Shown: in pieces, positions 7,691 through 16,939 of the stretch
How positions within the stretch are numbered: position 1 is the stretch's first letter
How the letters are laid out: every line of letters begins with the position of its first letter
Origin: Bacteroidota bacterium
GTDB taxonomy: Bacteria > Bacteroidota > Bacteroidia > Cytophagales > Microscillaceae
Direction of reading: 5' to 3'
Assembly (NCBI GenBank): GCA_004293265.1
Contig: RDXZ01000009.1
Coordinates: 1-64,000 of the forward strand
DNA: 64,000 nucleotides
Notes under the pieces: generated by a model
What the model was told of the DNA's origin: nothing
Database searches by the model: none
What the model saw: the letters and a program-made list of their open reading frames with translations, nothing else
Position numbers and translations under genes: made by a program

Positions 7691-8992
7691 TTAACCAAGT
7701 ATATCAAAAAGAGAATCTGAAACTTCATTAAATCGTTTGATTGCCTCATCAAAAGTTGTTTTTTCCATACCAAGTTTGTCTATTTTCACTTCTTCAACTG
7801 TGCCTTCTTCGTGAGCAATATACACTCGAATATCGTCTTTTTTTAAAATATCTTTTTCTGTATAACCATACTCTTGCATTAATTCTTCTTTCTCCGCAAA
7901 ATCATTTGAAAGCATAAAACAATTATTAAGTTCTTTGACTATATAATCACTATGTGTAGTTATCCAAACTTTAATTCCTGAATTAACTAATTTAACTAAT
8001 AATCTTGCAATTTTTATTTGATTTTCGGGGTGTAGGTTGAGTTCGGGTTCGTCTATCATCAATAAATCGCCTTTTTGAACTATGTGTTTAAGATAAAAAT
8101 GTAAGTCTGCCAAAGTTCGCACAGAAGTAGAAGCCATAAAAGCGGGCGTAATTACTCCATTGGCATCTTGTATTTGAAAACTATCATAATGAATTTGATA
8201 TTTTACGCCTAAAATTTTCTCTATTTCATTTATTAAAATCGTATCTTTTAAAAATGAGTCATATTTTGATAACTTATTTAAGTCAGAAACAAAATCTATT
8301 TGAGATTCAAGAGGTAAAGCATATTTATCCAAGTCATTACTACCATTTCTAATTGTATATCTTGCTTTCTTATTGATTGCATTTTTGAATAAATGCAAAG
8401 CATCTCTTTGGGCAGTCAAAATAAATAGATTTTGATTAAAAATATGATATGCTATGAAATCTAAACATTTTTCTAATGAGTCTTTATCAAAAATTTCTTT
8501 TGTTTGTTTTTCAACTTGAAATTTGAAAAAAGATGTATTTTTTATATTTTCATAAGAAAATACAAAGCCTTCACTACCTTTCACTTCCCCGTAAATACTA
8601 TCTAATCCTTCATAAAATTCTTCGTCTGAAATACTACCTTCGATGCTTGTTTCTTCAAAAGTCTTTTCGTTTGAATCAAATATTTTATTCATTTGTTTTC
8701 CATATTGTAAAATTCTATCTGAAAATTCTGCTTTAAAATTATCTTTCAAAATTTTTAAATCAACTTCTTTTGTTAATCCTGCATTAAGTTCTGAAGCCAA
8801 AGTTACTTTATCAATCGCATCAAAAAAATTAGAATTTATTGTTGCATACGTTAGTTTTCGTGATAAAACTCCCCAAATTGCATAAGTTAAATACGTCTTT
8901 CCCGTATTATTTTTACCTGAAATAATGGTAAGATTACCCATTTCTATTTTGGCATCTTTGATAGCACCTAAATTTTTGAATTTAAAAAGCAT
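7691..8992 (-). CDS. AAA_15/AAA_21-type ATPase (OLD/ABC-like), possible defence sensor
   Basis: 433 residues. The N-terminus has the Walker A motif 'SGKNNTGKT' right after 'GNLTII', as in RecF/OLD-like ABC ATPases. 'ILTAQRDALHLF' is a conserved insertion-lid segment in this group. 'LLMIDEPELNLHPENQ' is Walker B with the D-loop that follows an ABC-like signature, and 'WITTHSDYIV' is the H-switch. There is no TOPRIM domain, so this is not a full OLD nuclease; the effector activity would come from the adjacent 206-residue protein. Known analogous pairs are PARIS (AAA_15 with DUF4435), AbiL and Septu, but the partner here differs from those I know. It is the first gene of the pair. Confidence 0.75.
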   Translation of the reverse strand: MLFKFKNLGAIKDAKIEMGNLTIISGKNNTGKTYLTYAIWGVLSRKLTYATINSNFFDAIDKVTLASELNAGLTKEVDLKILKDNFKAEFSDRILQYGKQMNKIFDSNEKTFEETSIEGSISDEEFYEGLDSIYGEVKGSEGFVFSYENIKNTSFFKFQVEKQTKEIFDKDSLEKCLDFIAYHIFNQNLFILTAQRDALHLFKNAINKKARYTIRNGSNDLDKYALPLESQIDFVSDLNKLSKYDSFLKDTILINEIEKILGVKYQIHYDSFQIQDANGVITPAFMASTSVRTLADLHFYLKHIVQKGDLLMIDEPELNLHPENQIKIARLLVKLVNSGIKVWITTHSDYIVKELNNCFMLSNDFAEKEELMQEYGYTEKDILKKDDIRVYIAHEEGTVEEVKIDKLGMEKTTFDEAIKRFNEVSDSLFDILG

Positions 8993-9034
8993 AATTGAAA
9001 ATCATTGTTTAATTTAAAAAATATAAACCTTAAA

Positions 9035-9068
9035 AACTTTCCAAAAGTTTAAAAACTTTTGGAAAGTT
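9035..9068. repeat. Palindrome, family D, copy 1
   Basis: 'aactttccaaaagttt' pairs with 'aaacttttggaaagtt' around a short loop. Copies: 25571-25603 and 37166-37198. Each lies just outside a gene and is followed by T-rich sequence, so it may double as a bidirectional terminator. Confidence 0.7.
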
Positions 9069-9080
9069 AATAAAAAAACT

Positions 9081-9131
9081 ACCTACTCAAATACAAATTC
9101 ATTTCTCCATAGATTTTAAAAAAAATATCAT
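9081..9131 (-). repeat. Duplicated 3' end of carB (direct repeat, left copy)
   Basis: The minus strand reads, starting inside the doc stop codon, an in-frame carB tail 'DIFFKIYGEMNLYLSR' and TAG. The genuine carB ends '[16 protein letters not shown]' and TAG at 9840. The nucleotide match is nearly complete over about 48 bases, in the same orientation. The two copies bracket the toxin-antitoxin module and look like attachment-site-style direct repeats, though no integrase gene is present. Confidence 0.85.
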
Positions 9132-9517
9132 ATATGATTTTTAAACCATTCTTGTACCTGTTCCAAAGTTTGTTCACCTGATGCGACAGAAATAGTGAAA
9201 TTGATGAGCGAATCATCGTCTGCTTTTATTTCTATTTTATTGAGAAGTAAAAAAATAATAGATGTTTGTAATCCTGTCCTTTTGTTTCCATCTTGAAAAA
9301 TATGGTTACAAATGATATTAAACATATAAACACCTGCCTTTTGATAAATTTCAGGGTAAAGTGGCTCGCCAAACATTTCAGCGGTAACTGCTTCGATGAG
9401 ATAATCTAAATTTTCTTCGTGCAAAAAATTATCAGGTGGGATAAAATTACCACCAAATACTTTCACTTGATTGTGATTAATGGCTATGATTTGCTCTTTT
9501 GTAAGATATTTTATCAT
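9128..9517 (-). CDS. Doc-like (death-on-curing, Fic-fold) toxin
   Basis: 129 residues from the ATG at 9517. That start is chosen because it overlaps the antitoxin stop as ATGA and has GGGAGG about 8 bases upstream; a longer reading from 9532 is less likely. The active-site motif 'HIFQDGNKRTGL' matches the Doc form of the Fic motif (HxFxx(A/G)NKR). By family, Doc phosphorylates EF-Tu and stops translation. The N-terminus 'MIKYLTKEQIIAINH' is typical of the family. The coding end runs directly into a duplicated carB tail. It forms an operon with the upstream 62-residue gene. Confidence 0.88.
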   Translation of the reverse strand: MIKYLTKEQIIAINHNQVKVFGGNFIPPDNFLHEENLDYLIEAVTAEMFGEPLYPEIYQKAGVYMFNIICNHIFQDGNKRTGLQTSIIFLLLNKIEIKADDDSLINFTISVASGEQTLEQVQEWFKNHI

Positions 9518-9702
9518 GCCAACGCCTCCCATACTTTCTCATATTTCTTATTGGTTGTTTCGATTAACAAACTAAGTTCATCTTGTTTTTCATCTTCTTT
9601 TTCTTTGGTAAGTTTAGCAACGAATTCCGCTACTTTTTCTAATTTTTCATCAGGCAAAGTATTTATTTTTACGATAAGTTGTTCTTTGTCTATTGTTGTC
9701 AT
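9514..9702 (-). CDS. Putative antitoxin of the Doc module
   Basis: 62 residues, highly charged and mostly helical ('IVKINTLPDEKLEKVAEFVA'). It sits upstream of the Doc toxin and overlaps it by 4 bases, the usual antitoxin-first order. It resembles small helical antitoxins (DUF2281-like 'LP.E.L.EV..FV' pattern) rather than Phd. Binding of the toxin by its C-terminal helix is inferred from the arrangement, not visible. No separate DNA-binding domain can be seen. Confidence 0.7.
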   Translation of the reverse strand: MTTIDKEQLIVKINTLPDEKLEKVAEFVAKLTKEKEDEKQDELSLLIETTNKKYEKVWEALA

Positions 9703-9839
9703 AATTTTACATATAATTAGATACTGATTTTTTAACGGATAAAATGACTGAATCGTATTTTTATTATCAAAAAAAATATAATTTCTGTCTATTTTTCAAC
9801 AAACAAAAATTATATCAAAAATAATTTTAATAAAAATTC

Positions 9840-12719
9840 CTACCTACTCAAATACAAATTCCTTTCTCCATAGATTTTTAAAAAAACATCATCTTGTAAA
9901 CTTTCAATAAAATAAATCGCTTCACCTGTTGATTTCATTTCAGGTCCGAGTTCTTTGTTTACATTTGGAAATTTATTAAAAGAAAAAACAGGAACTTTAA
10001 TCGCATAACCGCGTCCTACGGGTACAAAATAAGAAGTGGCTGATTTGTCTAAATCAAAATCTTTGAGTTTTTTTTCACCCAACATTATTTTAGTAGCAAT
10101 ATTAATATAAGGTTTTTGGTAGGCTTTGCAAATAAAAGGAACTGTGCGCGAAGCACGCGGATTTGCCTCAATAATATAAACTACATTGTCTTTGATAGCA
10201 AATTGAATGTTTATCAAACCAACGGTTTCTAATGCCAAAGCAATTTTTTTGGTGTGTACCGCAATTTGTTCCATCAACAAAGGACTTAAAGAAAACGCAG
10301 GCAAAACCGCGTTTGAGTCGCCTGAATGTATGCCCGCAGGCTCAATATGCTCCATAATGCCAATGATATAAACATTTTCACCATCACAAATTGCATCAGC
10401 CTCCGCTTCAATTGCTTTGTCCAAAAATCTATCAATCAAAATATTGTTATCAGGAAAATCTGCCAAAACTTCTACCACGTGTTGCTCCAATTCTTCTTCA
10501 TCAATCACAATTTTCATTTTTTGTCCACCTAATACATAAGAAGGTCGCACCAACAACGGAAAATCCATTTTTTTAGATAATTCGACAGCATCTTCTGCAT
10601 TACGCACCGCCCCAAATTCAGGATAAGGAATATTCAAATCACGCAACAAAGACGAAAAACGCTCTCTATCTTCTGCCAAATCGAGTGCTTTATAAGTTGT
10701 GCCAATGATTTTAATACCATATCTATCTAATTTTTCGGCTAATTTCAGCGCAGTTTGCCCGCCTAATTGCACAATAACGCCTTCAGGTTTTTCGTGTTTG
10801 ATAATTTCATAAATATGTTCCCAAAAAACAGGTTCAAAGTATAATTTATCAGCAATATCAAAATCTGTCGAAACCGTTTCTGGATTGCAATTAATCATAA
10901 TCGTTTCATAACCACATTCTTTGGCAGCCAAAACGCCATGCACACAACAATAATCAAACTCAATGCCTTGCCCAATTCGATTAGGACCTGCTCCCAAAAT
11001 CAAAACTTTTTTTCTTTCTGTCTTGATTGCTTCATTTTTTAGGTTGATGACTTGTTCTGCTTGCGATTCACCAATGTTTACGCCTTGAAAAGTAGAATAA
11101 TAATAAGGCGTTTTTGCTTCAAATTCGGCGGCACAAGTATCTACCATTTTATAAACTCTGTGAATGTTCAAAGTTTGTCTTTTTTCAAAAACTTTACTTT
11201 CCAAGCATCGCAAAAGATGTGCAATTTGTCTATCAGCATATCCTTTTTGTTTGGCATTCAATAACAATTCGGGTGAAATAGTATCAATATTATATTTTTG
11301 AATTTCTTTGTCTGTTTCAGCAAGGTCTTGAATTTGAGAAAGAAACCATTTGTCGATTTTGGTAAGTTTTTGAATGGTTTTTGGAGAAATTCCCATCATA
11401 AAAGCATCTTTGATATGAAAAATTCTATCTGCACTCGGAAATTCTAAACTTTTCAACACTTGTGCTTGGTCTGTGAGTTCCTTGCCATCTGCTCCCAATC
11501 CATTTCTACGATTTTCCAACGATTGACACGCTTTTTGGAGTGCTTCCTGAAAATTACGCCCAATGCCCATCGCCTCGCCCACAGATTTCATTTGTAAACC
11601 CAAAGAAGTATCTGCTCCTTTGAATTTATCAAAATTCCAACGAGGAATTTTTACAATCACATAATCAATACTTGGCTCAAAATAAGCAGAAGTTGTTTTG
11701 GTAATTTGATTTTTTAATTCATCTAAATTATAACCAATGGCTAATTTTGCCGCAATTTTTGCAATCGGATAACCTGTTGCTTTCGAAGCCAACGCAGAAG
11801 AACGCGAAACTCTTGGATTGATTTCTATGACAATAATTTGGTCTGTTTCAGGGTGCAATGCAAACTGAATATTACAACCACCTGCAAATTGTCCGATGCC
11901 ATTCATACATTTAATTGCCAAATCACGCATTTTTTGATAGACTTTATCCGAAAGTGTCATCGCGGGAGCCACCGTTACGGAGTCGCCTGTGTGTATGCCC
12001 ATTGGGTCAAAATTTTCGATAGAACAAATAATAATGACATTTCCTGCACTATCACGCAGAAGTTCCAATTCAAATTCTTTCCAACCCATAATGCTTTGTT
12101 CGACCAAAACTTCGTGAATCGGTGAAGATTTTAAGGCGTGTTGTAAGGCATCAGTAAATTTTTCAGGATTATCCACAAAACCGCCTCCTGTGCCTGCTAA
12201 CGTATAGGAAGGACGCAAAACCAACGGAAAACCAATTTCTTGGGCAATTTTTTTGCCTTCGAGAAAACTTGTGGCGGTTCTGCCTTTGCAGACATTTGCA
12301 CCCAATTTGTGCATCAACAATCTAAATTTTTCTCTGTCTTCTGTGATTTCTACGGCATGAATATCAACACCAATAATTTGAGTATTATATTTTTCCCAAA
12401 TGCCTGCTTTTTGGCAATCGATGGCTAAATTTAAAGCCGTTTGACCTCCGACAGTAGGTAAAACGGCTTGTATTTTATGTTTTTCTAAAATTTCAATGAT
12501 TGATTTTTTTTCTAATGGCTTCAAATAAATATGGTCAGCAACAGTAGAATCGGTCATAATTGTAGCAGGATTGGAATTGATAAGCACAACTTCAATTCCT
12601 TCTTCTCTCAAAGACCTTGCGGCTTGCGAGCCAGAATAGTCAAATTCGCAGGCTTGCCCAATGACAATCGGACCTGAGCCAATGATTAATACAGATTTTA
12701 TTTGATGATTACGAGGCAT
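9840..12719 (-). CDS. carB: Carbamoyl-phosphate synthase large subunit
   Basis: 959 residues. Two homologous halves, each with a preATP-grasp Rossmann segment ('[21 protein letters not shown]' type at the start, '[19 protein letters not shown]' near residue 560) and an ATP-grasp domain ('[20 protein letters not shown]', '[16 protein letters not shown]'). It makes carbamoyl phosphate from bicarbonate, ATP and glutamine-derived ammonia for pyrimidine and arginine synthesis, with CarA, which is not in this window. The chain ends shortly after '[15 protein letters not shown]', so the roughly 120-residue MGS-like allosteric domain of the E. coli enzyme is absent; this short form is common in the phylum. 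The last 16 codons are duplicated at 9081-9131. Confidence 0.95.
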   Translation of the reverse strand: MPRNHQIKSVLIIGSGPIVIGQACEFDYSGSQAARSLREEGIEVVLINSNPATIMTDSTVADHIYLKPLEKKSIIEILEKHKIQAVLPTVGGQTALNLAIDCQKAGIWEKYNTQIIGVDIHAVEITEDREKFRLLMHKLGANVCKGRTATSFLEGKKIAQEIGFPLVLRPSYTLAGTGGGFVDNPEKFTDALQHALKSSPIHEVLVEQSIMGWKEFELELLRDSAGNVIIICSIENFDPMGIHTGDSVTVAPAMTLSDKVYQKMRDLAIKCMNGIGQFAGGCNIQFALHPETDQIIVIEINPRVSRSSALASKATGYPIAKIAAKLAIGYNLDELKNQITKTTSAYFEPSIDYVIVKIPRWNFDKFKGADTSLGLQMKSVGEAMGIGRNFQEALQKACQSLENRRNGLGADGKELTDQAQVLKSLEFPSADRIFHIKDAFMMGISPKTIQKLTKIDKWFLSQIQDLAETDKEIQKYNIDTISPELLLNAKQKGYADRQIAHLLRCLESKVFEKRQTLNIHRVYKMVDTCAAEFEAKTPYYYSTFQGVNIGESQAEQVINLKNEAIKTERKKVLILGAGPNRIGQGIEFDYCCVHGVLAAKECGYETIMINCNPETVSTDFDIADKLYFEPVFWEHIYEIIKHEKPEGVIVQLGGQTALKLAEKLDRYGIKIIGTTYKALDLAEDRERFSSLLRDLNIPYPEFGAVRNAEDAVELSKKMDFPLLVRPSYVLGGQKMKIVIDEEELEQHVVEVLADFPDNNILIDRFLDKAIEAEADAICDGENVYIIGIMEHIEPAGIHSGDSNAVLPAFSLSPLLMEQIAVHTKKIALALETVGLINIQFAIKDNVVYIIEANPRASRTVPFICKAYQKPYINIATKIMLGEKKLKDFDLDKSATSYFVPVGRGYAIKVPVFSFNKFPNVNKELGPEMKSTGEAIYFIESLQDDVFLKIYGERNLYLSR
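9842..9893 (-). repeat. 3' end of carB (direct repeat, right copy)
   Basis: The right-hand partner of the repeat at 9081-9131; the shared part runs from 'acctactcaaatacaaattc' to the 'catcat' inside carB. About 760 bp lie between the two copies, holding only the toxin-antitoxin genes. Confidence 0.85.
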
Positions 12720-12749
12720 TTTTTTTGATAGACTTTTTTATTTTTTTTG

Positions 12750-12757
12750 CAAAGGTA
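12750..12757 (-). promoter_or_regulatory. -7 promoter element of carB
   Basis: On the minus strand this reads tacctttg followed by C, the TAnnTTTG element, about 30 bases before the carB start codon. No convincing -33 TTTG is seen at the usual spacing. The gap 12720-12929 holds nothing else that I can support. Confidence 0.5.
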
Positions 12758-12929
12758 TAAAAAAAATACGAATTTTTATTTTAAGAGGTAATAAAATATT
12801 TAAGAATAAAAAAATAGGCATAATAAAAAATTATTAATACCACAGATGTAATACTAAAATTTCAGGATATTTACGCCTTTTTATACACTATATTTATTTT
12901 TGAAAATTACTTCTTTTTTCTGACTTTTT

Positions 12930-13307
12930 TTAGTCAATAGGCTCCCATAATTGAATTTTATTTCCTTCCGCATCAAGAATATGAACAAATTTACCATAGT
13001 CAAATGTTTCAATATTATCTACAATGGTTACTCCTTCTTTTTTTAGTTCTTCTACAAGTCTTTCCAAATTTTCAACACGATAATTTATCATAAAGTCCTT
13101 TGTTGAAGGTTCAAAATATTTTGAGTTTTCGGCAAAAGGTGTCCACTGCGTTTGTGCTTTTTTTGCAGTATCTTGACTTTCATACCATTCAAACGTTGCA
13201 CCATAAGGATTTGTGTCTAATCCAAGATGTTTTTGATACCATTCTGTTGTTGCTTTTGGGTCTTTACATTTAAAAAAAATGCCCCCAATTCCTGTTACTT
13301 TTTTCAT
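12930..13307 (-). CDS. VOC family protein (glyoxalase/bleomycin-resistance fold)
   Basis: 125 residues. It begins 'VTGIGGIFFKCKDPKATTEWYQKHLGL', the typical first beta-alpha module of vicinal-oxygen-chelate proteins, and ends 'VHILDAEGNKIQLWEP', where the final glutamate is the usual metal ligand of the family. The first module lacks a clear ligand histidine at the expected position, so metal binding is uncertain. The substrate cannot be told from sequence. Cytoplasmic and apparently monocistronic; 71 bases separate its start from the lipoprotein gene upstream. Confidence 0.82.
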   Translation of the reverse strand: MKKVTGIGGIFFKCKDPKATTEWYQKHLGLDTNPYGATFEWYESQDTAKKAQTQWTPFAENSKYFEPSTKDFMINYRVENLERLVEELKKEGVTIVDNIETFDYGKFVHILDAEGNKIQLWEPID

Positions 13308-13378
13308 TTTATTTTAGTTATTTAATAATTCTCGTAATTATTTTAAATGCGAAACAAAAAATTACAATATCCCATATT

Positions 13379-14380
13379 TTAGATTTTTTTTAAAACTCCC
13401 GATTTTGACAATATGAAAGTTTCTTTGATTGTATCAGAAAGGATTTTTGTTAAATTGATTGAACCATCTTTATTTATTGTTGGAGCAGTTTTTATCTGAA
13501 CTCTGTGATAAATAGTATCGTTTTCAAAATATCCTTTGGTCGTAAAATTCATTCCCATATCACCACCTGAACGCGCCAATTCAAATGCAGTTAATAATTT
13601 ATCATTTTTATCATAAATAATGTAAGCAAGCACAGAAGCATAAATGCTATCGCCACCTGTCAAAATAATATACTCATTTAAACCATTTTTTCTATCTTGC
13701 TTAGAAAATAATCTTTCTTCAATAAAAGGGTTAGGATTTGATTTTGTGGTATCACCAAATAATCTTTGATAAATTTCACTCTTAACTTTGATAGCATCTA
13801 AATTTTCAAAATTTGCCAATTTTGTTAAATCAAATTCTTTTCTTTTATAGTTTTTTTTAGCATTACTTTTTTTATCCATATCTTCAAAAAAACCAGATAA
13901 CATACTCCATTTTTCTTCACATAAATTATCTACTTTAATGTTTTTCTGCCTTGTGCCTTTACAACCAAAACATATTTCAAAAAATGCTATTGCTTTTTCT
14001 TTTTCATAAAAAACAAATGTATGTTCAGGGTCATAACATTTAGCACCATCTACATCATTGCCTTTGTAATGATACAATGCCTCAAATAGTTTATTGGTTT
14101 GTTTTTTATCAAGCGTGTAACGACTAACAATGTTGCGTAAAACAAGTGTATCATTCACAATTTCAGCAGCAGATTTATAAGAATCAAAACCTTTATCTAA
14201 CTTAAAATGAATAGCCTCTATGTGTGTTATTTTATTGAATGGAAAAGTATTTTTTTGGTTTTGTTTTGGATTGGATATAAGACTACATTTGGTATTTCTT
14301 TCATCAAGGTTTCGATGATTTGAATTTCCTTTGCAAGCAAATAAACAAAATAAGAAAATAATCAGCAAGTTTTTTGACAT
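13379..14380 (-). CDS. Hypothetical lipoprotein
   Basis: 333 residues from the ATG at 14380. This start is preferred over one 15 codons upstream because it gives a clean lipoprotein signal: 'MSKNLLIIFLFCLFACKGN' with lipobox LFAC. The mature chain contains a CxxC-like pair ('EICFGCKG') and a repeated charged pattern, but I recognise no family. It should sit in the periplasm attached to a membrane by the lipidated cysteine. A family A repeat lies 65 bases upstream of the gene, in the gap that separates it from arginine decarboxylase. Confidence 0.6.
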   Translation of the reverse strand: MSKNLLIIFLFCLFACKGNSNHRNLDERNTKCSLISNPKQNQKNTFPFNKITHIEAIHFKLDKGFDSYKSAAEIVNDTLVLRNIVSRYTLDKKQTNKLFEALYHYKGNDVDGAKCYDPEHTFVFYEKEKAIAFFEICFGCKGTRQKNIKVDNLCEEKWSMLSGFFEDMDKKSNAKKNYKRKEFDLTKLANFENLDAIKVKSEIYQRLFGDTTKSNPNPFIEERLFSKQDRKNGLNEYIILTGGDSIYASVLAYIIYDKNDKLLTAFELARSGGDMGMNFTTKGYFENDTIYHRVQIKTAPTINKDGSINLTKILSDTIKETFILSKSGVLKKI

Positions 14381-14444
14381 AGTTTTATAAAGTTTGTTAC
14401 TGTAAAATTTTCGTATATTAATCAAAATGGCGAAATATTTGTTT

Positions 14445-14535
14445 TACGCCCTCGCTTGTGTCCCCACAAGCGAATATTGTAACAAATAAATCTTACACCA
14501 ACAACGACTGCTTGTGGGACACAAGCAGGGGCGAA
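14445..14535 (+). repeat. Dispersed palindromic repeat, family A, copy 2
   Basis: Same orientation and nearly the same sequence as the copy at 1005-1095, with one extra C in the first arm (TGTGTCCCCACAAG) and a slightly different centre. It lies between two minus-strand genes and contains no ORF. Confidence 0.85.
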
Positions 14536-14600
14536 TTGGTTTAGTAAGTCTATTAGTAAATATAAAATTACCTTTTTTTATCATACCTGATGCCCAATCA

Positions 14601-15986
14601 CTAATACCCCAAAATTTTTAGCATCGTTTCACTTTTTTGTTCATCGGCAAACATATAATCTTTAATCGTGCCATTTTCATCTCGACTGATAATAATATGT
14701 TTTGGTGCAGGAATCAAGCAATGTTGTATTCCACCATAACCGCCCAATGAATCTTGATATGCTCCCGTATGAAAAAATCCAATGTATTGTTTTTCGTTAT
14801 CAGGCAACAAAGGTAAAAAAACCTCTGAAATATGTGCCTCAGAATTATAATAATCCATCGAATCACAAGTCAAACCACCCAAATTTACTTTGTGATAAGG
14901 ATTGTCCCAACCATTGACCGCCAACATTATGTATTTTTGATTCATTCCCCAAACATCAGGCAAATGTGTGATGAACGAGCCATCAATCATATACCAAAGT
15001 TCTTTATCGTTTTGAAGTTTTTGGTCGATAACAGAATAAATAACTGCTCCTGTTTCTCCGACAGTAAAACTACCAAATTCTGTAAAAATATTAGGTACAG
15101 GTACATTGTTTTTATTACAAATCCATTGAATATTCTCAATGATTTGTTCAGCCATATATTGATAATCAAATTCAAATTGCAAAGAAGTTTTGATAGGAAA
15201 ACCGCCTCCAATATCAATCGTATCCAAAGTAGAACAAACTTTTCGAAGTTCACAATATTTATACATAAATCGACTCAATTCACTCCAATAATAAGCACTA
15301 TCTTTGATGCCTGTATTGATAAAAAAGTGCAACATTTTGAGCCTGAATTGTGCGTGAGGAGCGATTTTTTCTTTGTATAATTGATTGACATCGCTAAATC
15401 GAATACCCAAACGAGAAGTATAAAAAGCAAAATTAGGTTCTTCGTCAGAAGCAACTCGAATGCCTAAATTAATAAATTTGGCTTCTAAATCTTGGTATTC
15501 ATCAACTTCTCTCAAATTATCAATAATAGGAATACAATTAAAACCTTCATTAATAATTTCTCTGATTTGTTTGATGTATTCAGGACGTTTGAATCCATTG
15601 CAAATGATAAAAGTTTCTTTGCTTAATTTTTCTGATTTATGTAATTGTCTTATGATTGGAATATCAAAAGCAGATGAAGTTTCGATATGTGAATCATTTT
15701 TTAAAACCTCTTCTAAGATATGCTTAAAATGAGAAGATTTTGTGCAATAGCAATACACATAATTACCTGCATAATTAAACTTTTTGATTGCCTTATTAAA
15801 AATCTCTTTTGAATAATCAATATGTTCCTTTATTTTTGGAAGATATGTGATTTTGAGTGGTGTTCCATATTTTCGGATAATATCCATCAAAGGTACACCA
15901 TTAAATAAAAGACTTTCACTTTTTACCTTAAATTCTTTTGTAGGGAAATCAAAGGTTTGTTCTATCAAATCTCTATAACTTTTCAT
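14601..15986 (-). CDS. speA: Arginine decarboxylase, PLP-dependent (alanine-racemase fold)
   Basis: 461 residues. The N-terminal barrel has 'YVYCYCTKSSHFKHILEE', where the lysine is the expected PLP anchor of the Orn/Lys/Arg decarboxylase group 2 fold. 'TIDIGGGFPIK' is the glycine-rich phosphate-binding loop, and the C-terminal 'CDSMDYY' together with 'GAYQDSLGGYG' carries the substrate cysteine-aspartate and a late active-site segment. The length fits the short Bacteroidota arginine decarboxylase rather than the 630-residue E. coli SpeA. It should convert arginine to agmatine for polyamine synthesis. A related diamine-precursor decarboxylase cannot be fully excluded. Confidence 0.75.
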   Translation of the reverse strand: MKSYRDLIEQTFDFPTKEFKVKSESLLFNGVPLMDIIRKYGTPLKITYLPKIKEHIDYSKEIFNKAIKKFNYAGNYVYCYCTKSSHFKHILEEVLKNDSHIETSSAFDIPIIRQLHKSEKLSKETFIICNGFKRPEYIKQIREIINEGFNCIPIIDNLREVDEYQDLEAKFINLGIRVASDEEPNFAFYTSRLGIRFSDVNQLYKEKIAPHAQFRLKMLHFFINTGIKDSAYYWSELSRFMYKYCELRKVCSTLDTIDIGGGFPIKTSLQFEFDYQYMAEQIIENIQWICNKNNVPVPNIFTEFGSFTVGETGAVIYSVIDQKLQNDKELWYMIDGSFITHLPDVWGMNQKYIMLAVNGWDNPYHKVNLGGLTCDSMDYYNSEAHISEVFLPLLPDNEKQYIGFFHTGAYQDSLGGYGGIQHCLIPAPKHIIISRDENGTIKDYMFADEQKSETMLKILGY

Positions 15987-16168
15987 CGCATAAGGCTCTT
16001 TTTTTCAACATAAAAATTTTTATTTTTATTGATATAAAGAGGAGATTGTTTATTTGTTTTTAAAATTTATGCAAAATAAAAGTAAAATTTGTTTAATTTC
16101 AAATATTTATTCAATTCTTTCTAAAAAAAATATTTTAAACACTTATTTTTTTGTTCTTGTCTTATTTT

Positions 16169-16200
16169 TTTGTTTTTATTATATATTTTATTTATTTTTG
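16169..16200 (+). promoter_or_regulatory. Promoter of the MreD-like gene
   Basis: TTTG at 16169-16172 and tatttttg at 16193-16200 are spaced 20 bases apart, matching the phylum consensus, and end 17 bases before the ATG at 16218. Confidence 0.5.
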
Positions 16201-16217
16201 CAAAAAATGTATTATTT

Positions 16218-16736
16218 ATGAATAATCTTGTTCTTATACGTCAAGGGGGTGCTTTTTTTGCTTATTTATTTTTGCAAATATTTTTTTTTAGATATTTAGA
16301 TTTATTTGGCGTAGCCTTTTGTTTTCTATACGTTAATTTTTTGTTATTTTTACCTATCAACACAGACAAAAGAATGTTATTGTTTGTAGGTTTTTTTGTA
16401 GGTTTTTTTATAGACGGATTTGATAGCACATTAGGTATTCATACTTTTGCTTGTGTTTTGATAATGTTTCTTAGACCTTTTTTATTACATTTTTTATCAG
16501 ATAAAAACGAGGTTTATACACTTTCTTTGTCAGAAAATGGCGTATTTTGGTATCTACAATATACTCTAATTCTTACATTTATACATCATTTCACTATTTT
16601 TTTATTACAACAATTCAACATTAGTTATTTTTTAGATACATTGATAAAAGGCGTAGCAAGTGCGATTTTGACGGTTTCATTAGGACTTTTGATTCAGTAT
16701 TTATTCTTTTCTCCTTTGGTAAAAAATTCGAAATAA
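16218..16736 (+). CDS. MreD-like rod-shape protein
   Basis: 172 residues from the ATG at 16218; a longer reading from 16170 would place the promoter inside the gene. About five hydrophobic helices cover nearly the whole chain. 'NTDKRMLLFVGFFVGFFIDGF' followed by 'GIHTFACVLIMFLRPFLLH' is the pattern of MreD: a GxxxGxxxD helix and a conserved later arginine. By family it would be an inner-membrane part of the Mre elongasome. No mreB or mreC is next to it, which is unusual, so the assignment is moderate. Confidence 0.6.
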   Translation: MNNLVLIRQGGAFFAYLFLQIFFFRYLDLFGVAFCFLYVNFLLFLPINTDKRMLLFVGFFVGFFIDGFDSTLGIHTFACVLIMFLRPFLLHFLSDKNEVYTLSLSENGVFWYLQYTLILTFIHHFTIFLLQQFNISYFLDTLIKGVASAILTVSLGLLIQYLFFSPLVKNSK

Positions 16737-16939
16737 AAAAATATTTTTAATTATTTAAGTATGTCAAAAATTAAGTATTGTAAAAAAATAGAAACGAATA
16801 TCTCTGAACAATATTTTTGAACTAATGCCTCACACACGCCTTATGAATTGCAAAATATCTAAAAATTTTTTTTAACAATTTGTATTTATAAAACACTCAA
16901 ACAAAATTATTACAATAAACAAAAAAATAAATTCAAAAT

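Noticed and set aside
9081-9893. carB-end repeats as a classical integrative element with integrase
   Set aside because: There is no integrase or excisionase reading frame between or next to the repeats; only the repeat structure supports mobility.
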